The translations under genes and the position numbers were made by a program. From positions 1-23,465 of the forward strand of contig CALFER010000007.1 of assembly GCA_937951895.1 (NCBI GenBank): 23,465 nucleotides of DNA, read 5' to 3'. This DNA is from an uncultured bacterium. GTDB lineage: Bacteria; CSSED10-310; CALFER01. Positions 23,411 to 23,465 of this stretch are shown here, piece after piece (within the stretch, counting starts at the first letter, position 1; each line of letters begins with the position of its first letter). Under the pieces are notes generated by a model, which saw only the letters and a list, made by a program, of their open reading frames with translations, searched no databases and was not told where the DNA came from.

Positions 23411-23465
23411 CCCGCTCCCTGAGCCTGTCGAAGGGAGCTGCGCCCGACCACCCCGCTCCCTGAGC
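23411..23465. repeat. REP-like palindromic repeat, one full and one truncated copy
   Basis: CGCTCCCTGAGC occurs at 23413-23424 and again at 23454-23465, 41 bp apart, the second cut by the window edge. In the first copy GCTCCCT (23414-23420) pairs with AGGGAGC (23432-23438) around GAGCCTGTCGA. The CCCTGAGCCTGTCGAAGGG core is, from memory, a widespread intergenic palindrome in environmental bacterial genomes. It lies just upstream of the GT39-like gene and is unrelated to the two repeat types at the left edge. Confidence 0.85.

Overview
The window looks like chromosomal DNA of a GC-rich, Gram-negative-type bacterium, probably from an uncultured lineage that I cannot name. Supporting this are Sec signal peptides, a lipoprotein, a probable outer-membrane beta-barrel, secreted multidomain peptidases with Pro/Thr-rich linkers, strong AGGAGG-type ribosome binding sites on most genes, and REP-like intergenic palindromes. 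I see no rRNA, tRNA, transposase, phage gene or CRISPR array.

Layout. Positions 1-227 are non-coding and repeat-rich: a 67-bp-period structured direct repeat, then a duplicated GGCAGGCACGGAGGCCTGCC-type element. From 14074 down to 228 runs one long minus-strand gene series that reads, in transcription order: acyl-ACP-thioesterase-like protein; secreted M28 metallopeptidase A; a small lipoprotein with a BsuPI-like (proteinase-inhibitor-type) fold; secreted M28 metallopeptidase B; a DUF726 (TMCO4-like) alpha/beta hydrolase with an N-terminal zinc-binding region; the PPDK/PEP-synthase regulatory kinase/phosphorylase; a membrane-anchored SGNH hydrolase; a possible 34-residue Cys-rich ORF; glutamine-dependent NAD+ synthetase; and non-phosphorylating glyceraldehyde-3-phosphate dehydrogenase. 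Most gaps are under 50 bp, so much of this may be one or a few operons.

A divergent promoter region at 14075-14206 opens the plus-strand half. It holds a predicted outer-membrane beta-barrel and a CPA1-type Na+/H+ antiporter with a C-terminal NAD-binding (TrkA-N/RCK-like) domain, both apparently starting at or next to their transcription starts (leaderless). A roughly 480-bp sparse region follows, with one possible 62-residue ORF. A three-gene operon comes next: flavodoxin-fold FMN/Fe-S-type flavoprotein, serine/threonine protein kinase with a TPR-rich C-terminus, and a SagB-type nitroreductase fused to a DUF3471-like domain. A GT39-like polytopic membrane protein lies convergently, overlapping the SagB gene by 81 bp. 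The right edge carries a second REP-like repeat family.

How the genes may work together. GapN, the PPDK regulator and NAD synthetase all touch lower glycolysis and NAD(P)H supply. The peptidase/lipoprotein/peptidase block looks like a secreted proteolysis unit with a possible built-in inhibitor or partner. The kinase-SagB-flavoprotein operon is the best candidate for an undescribed signalling/redox module. Functions rest on motifs read by eye; no database search was possible.
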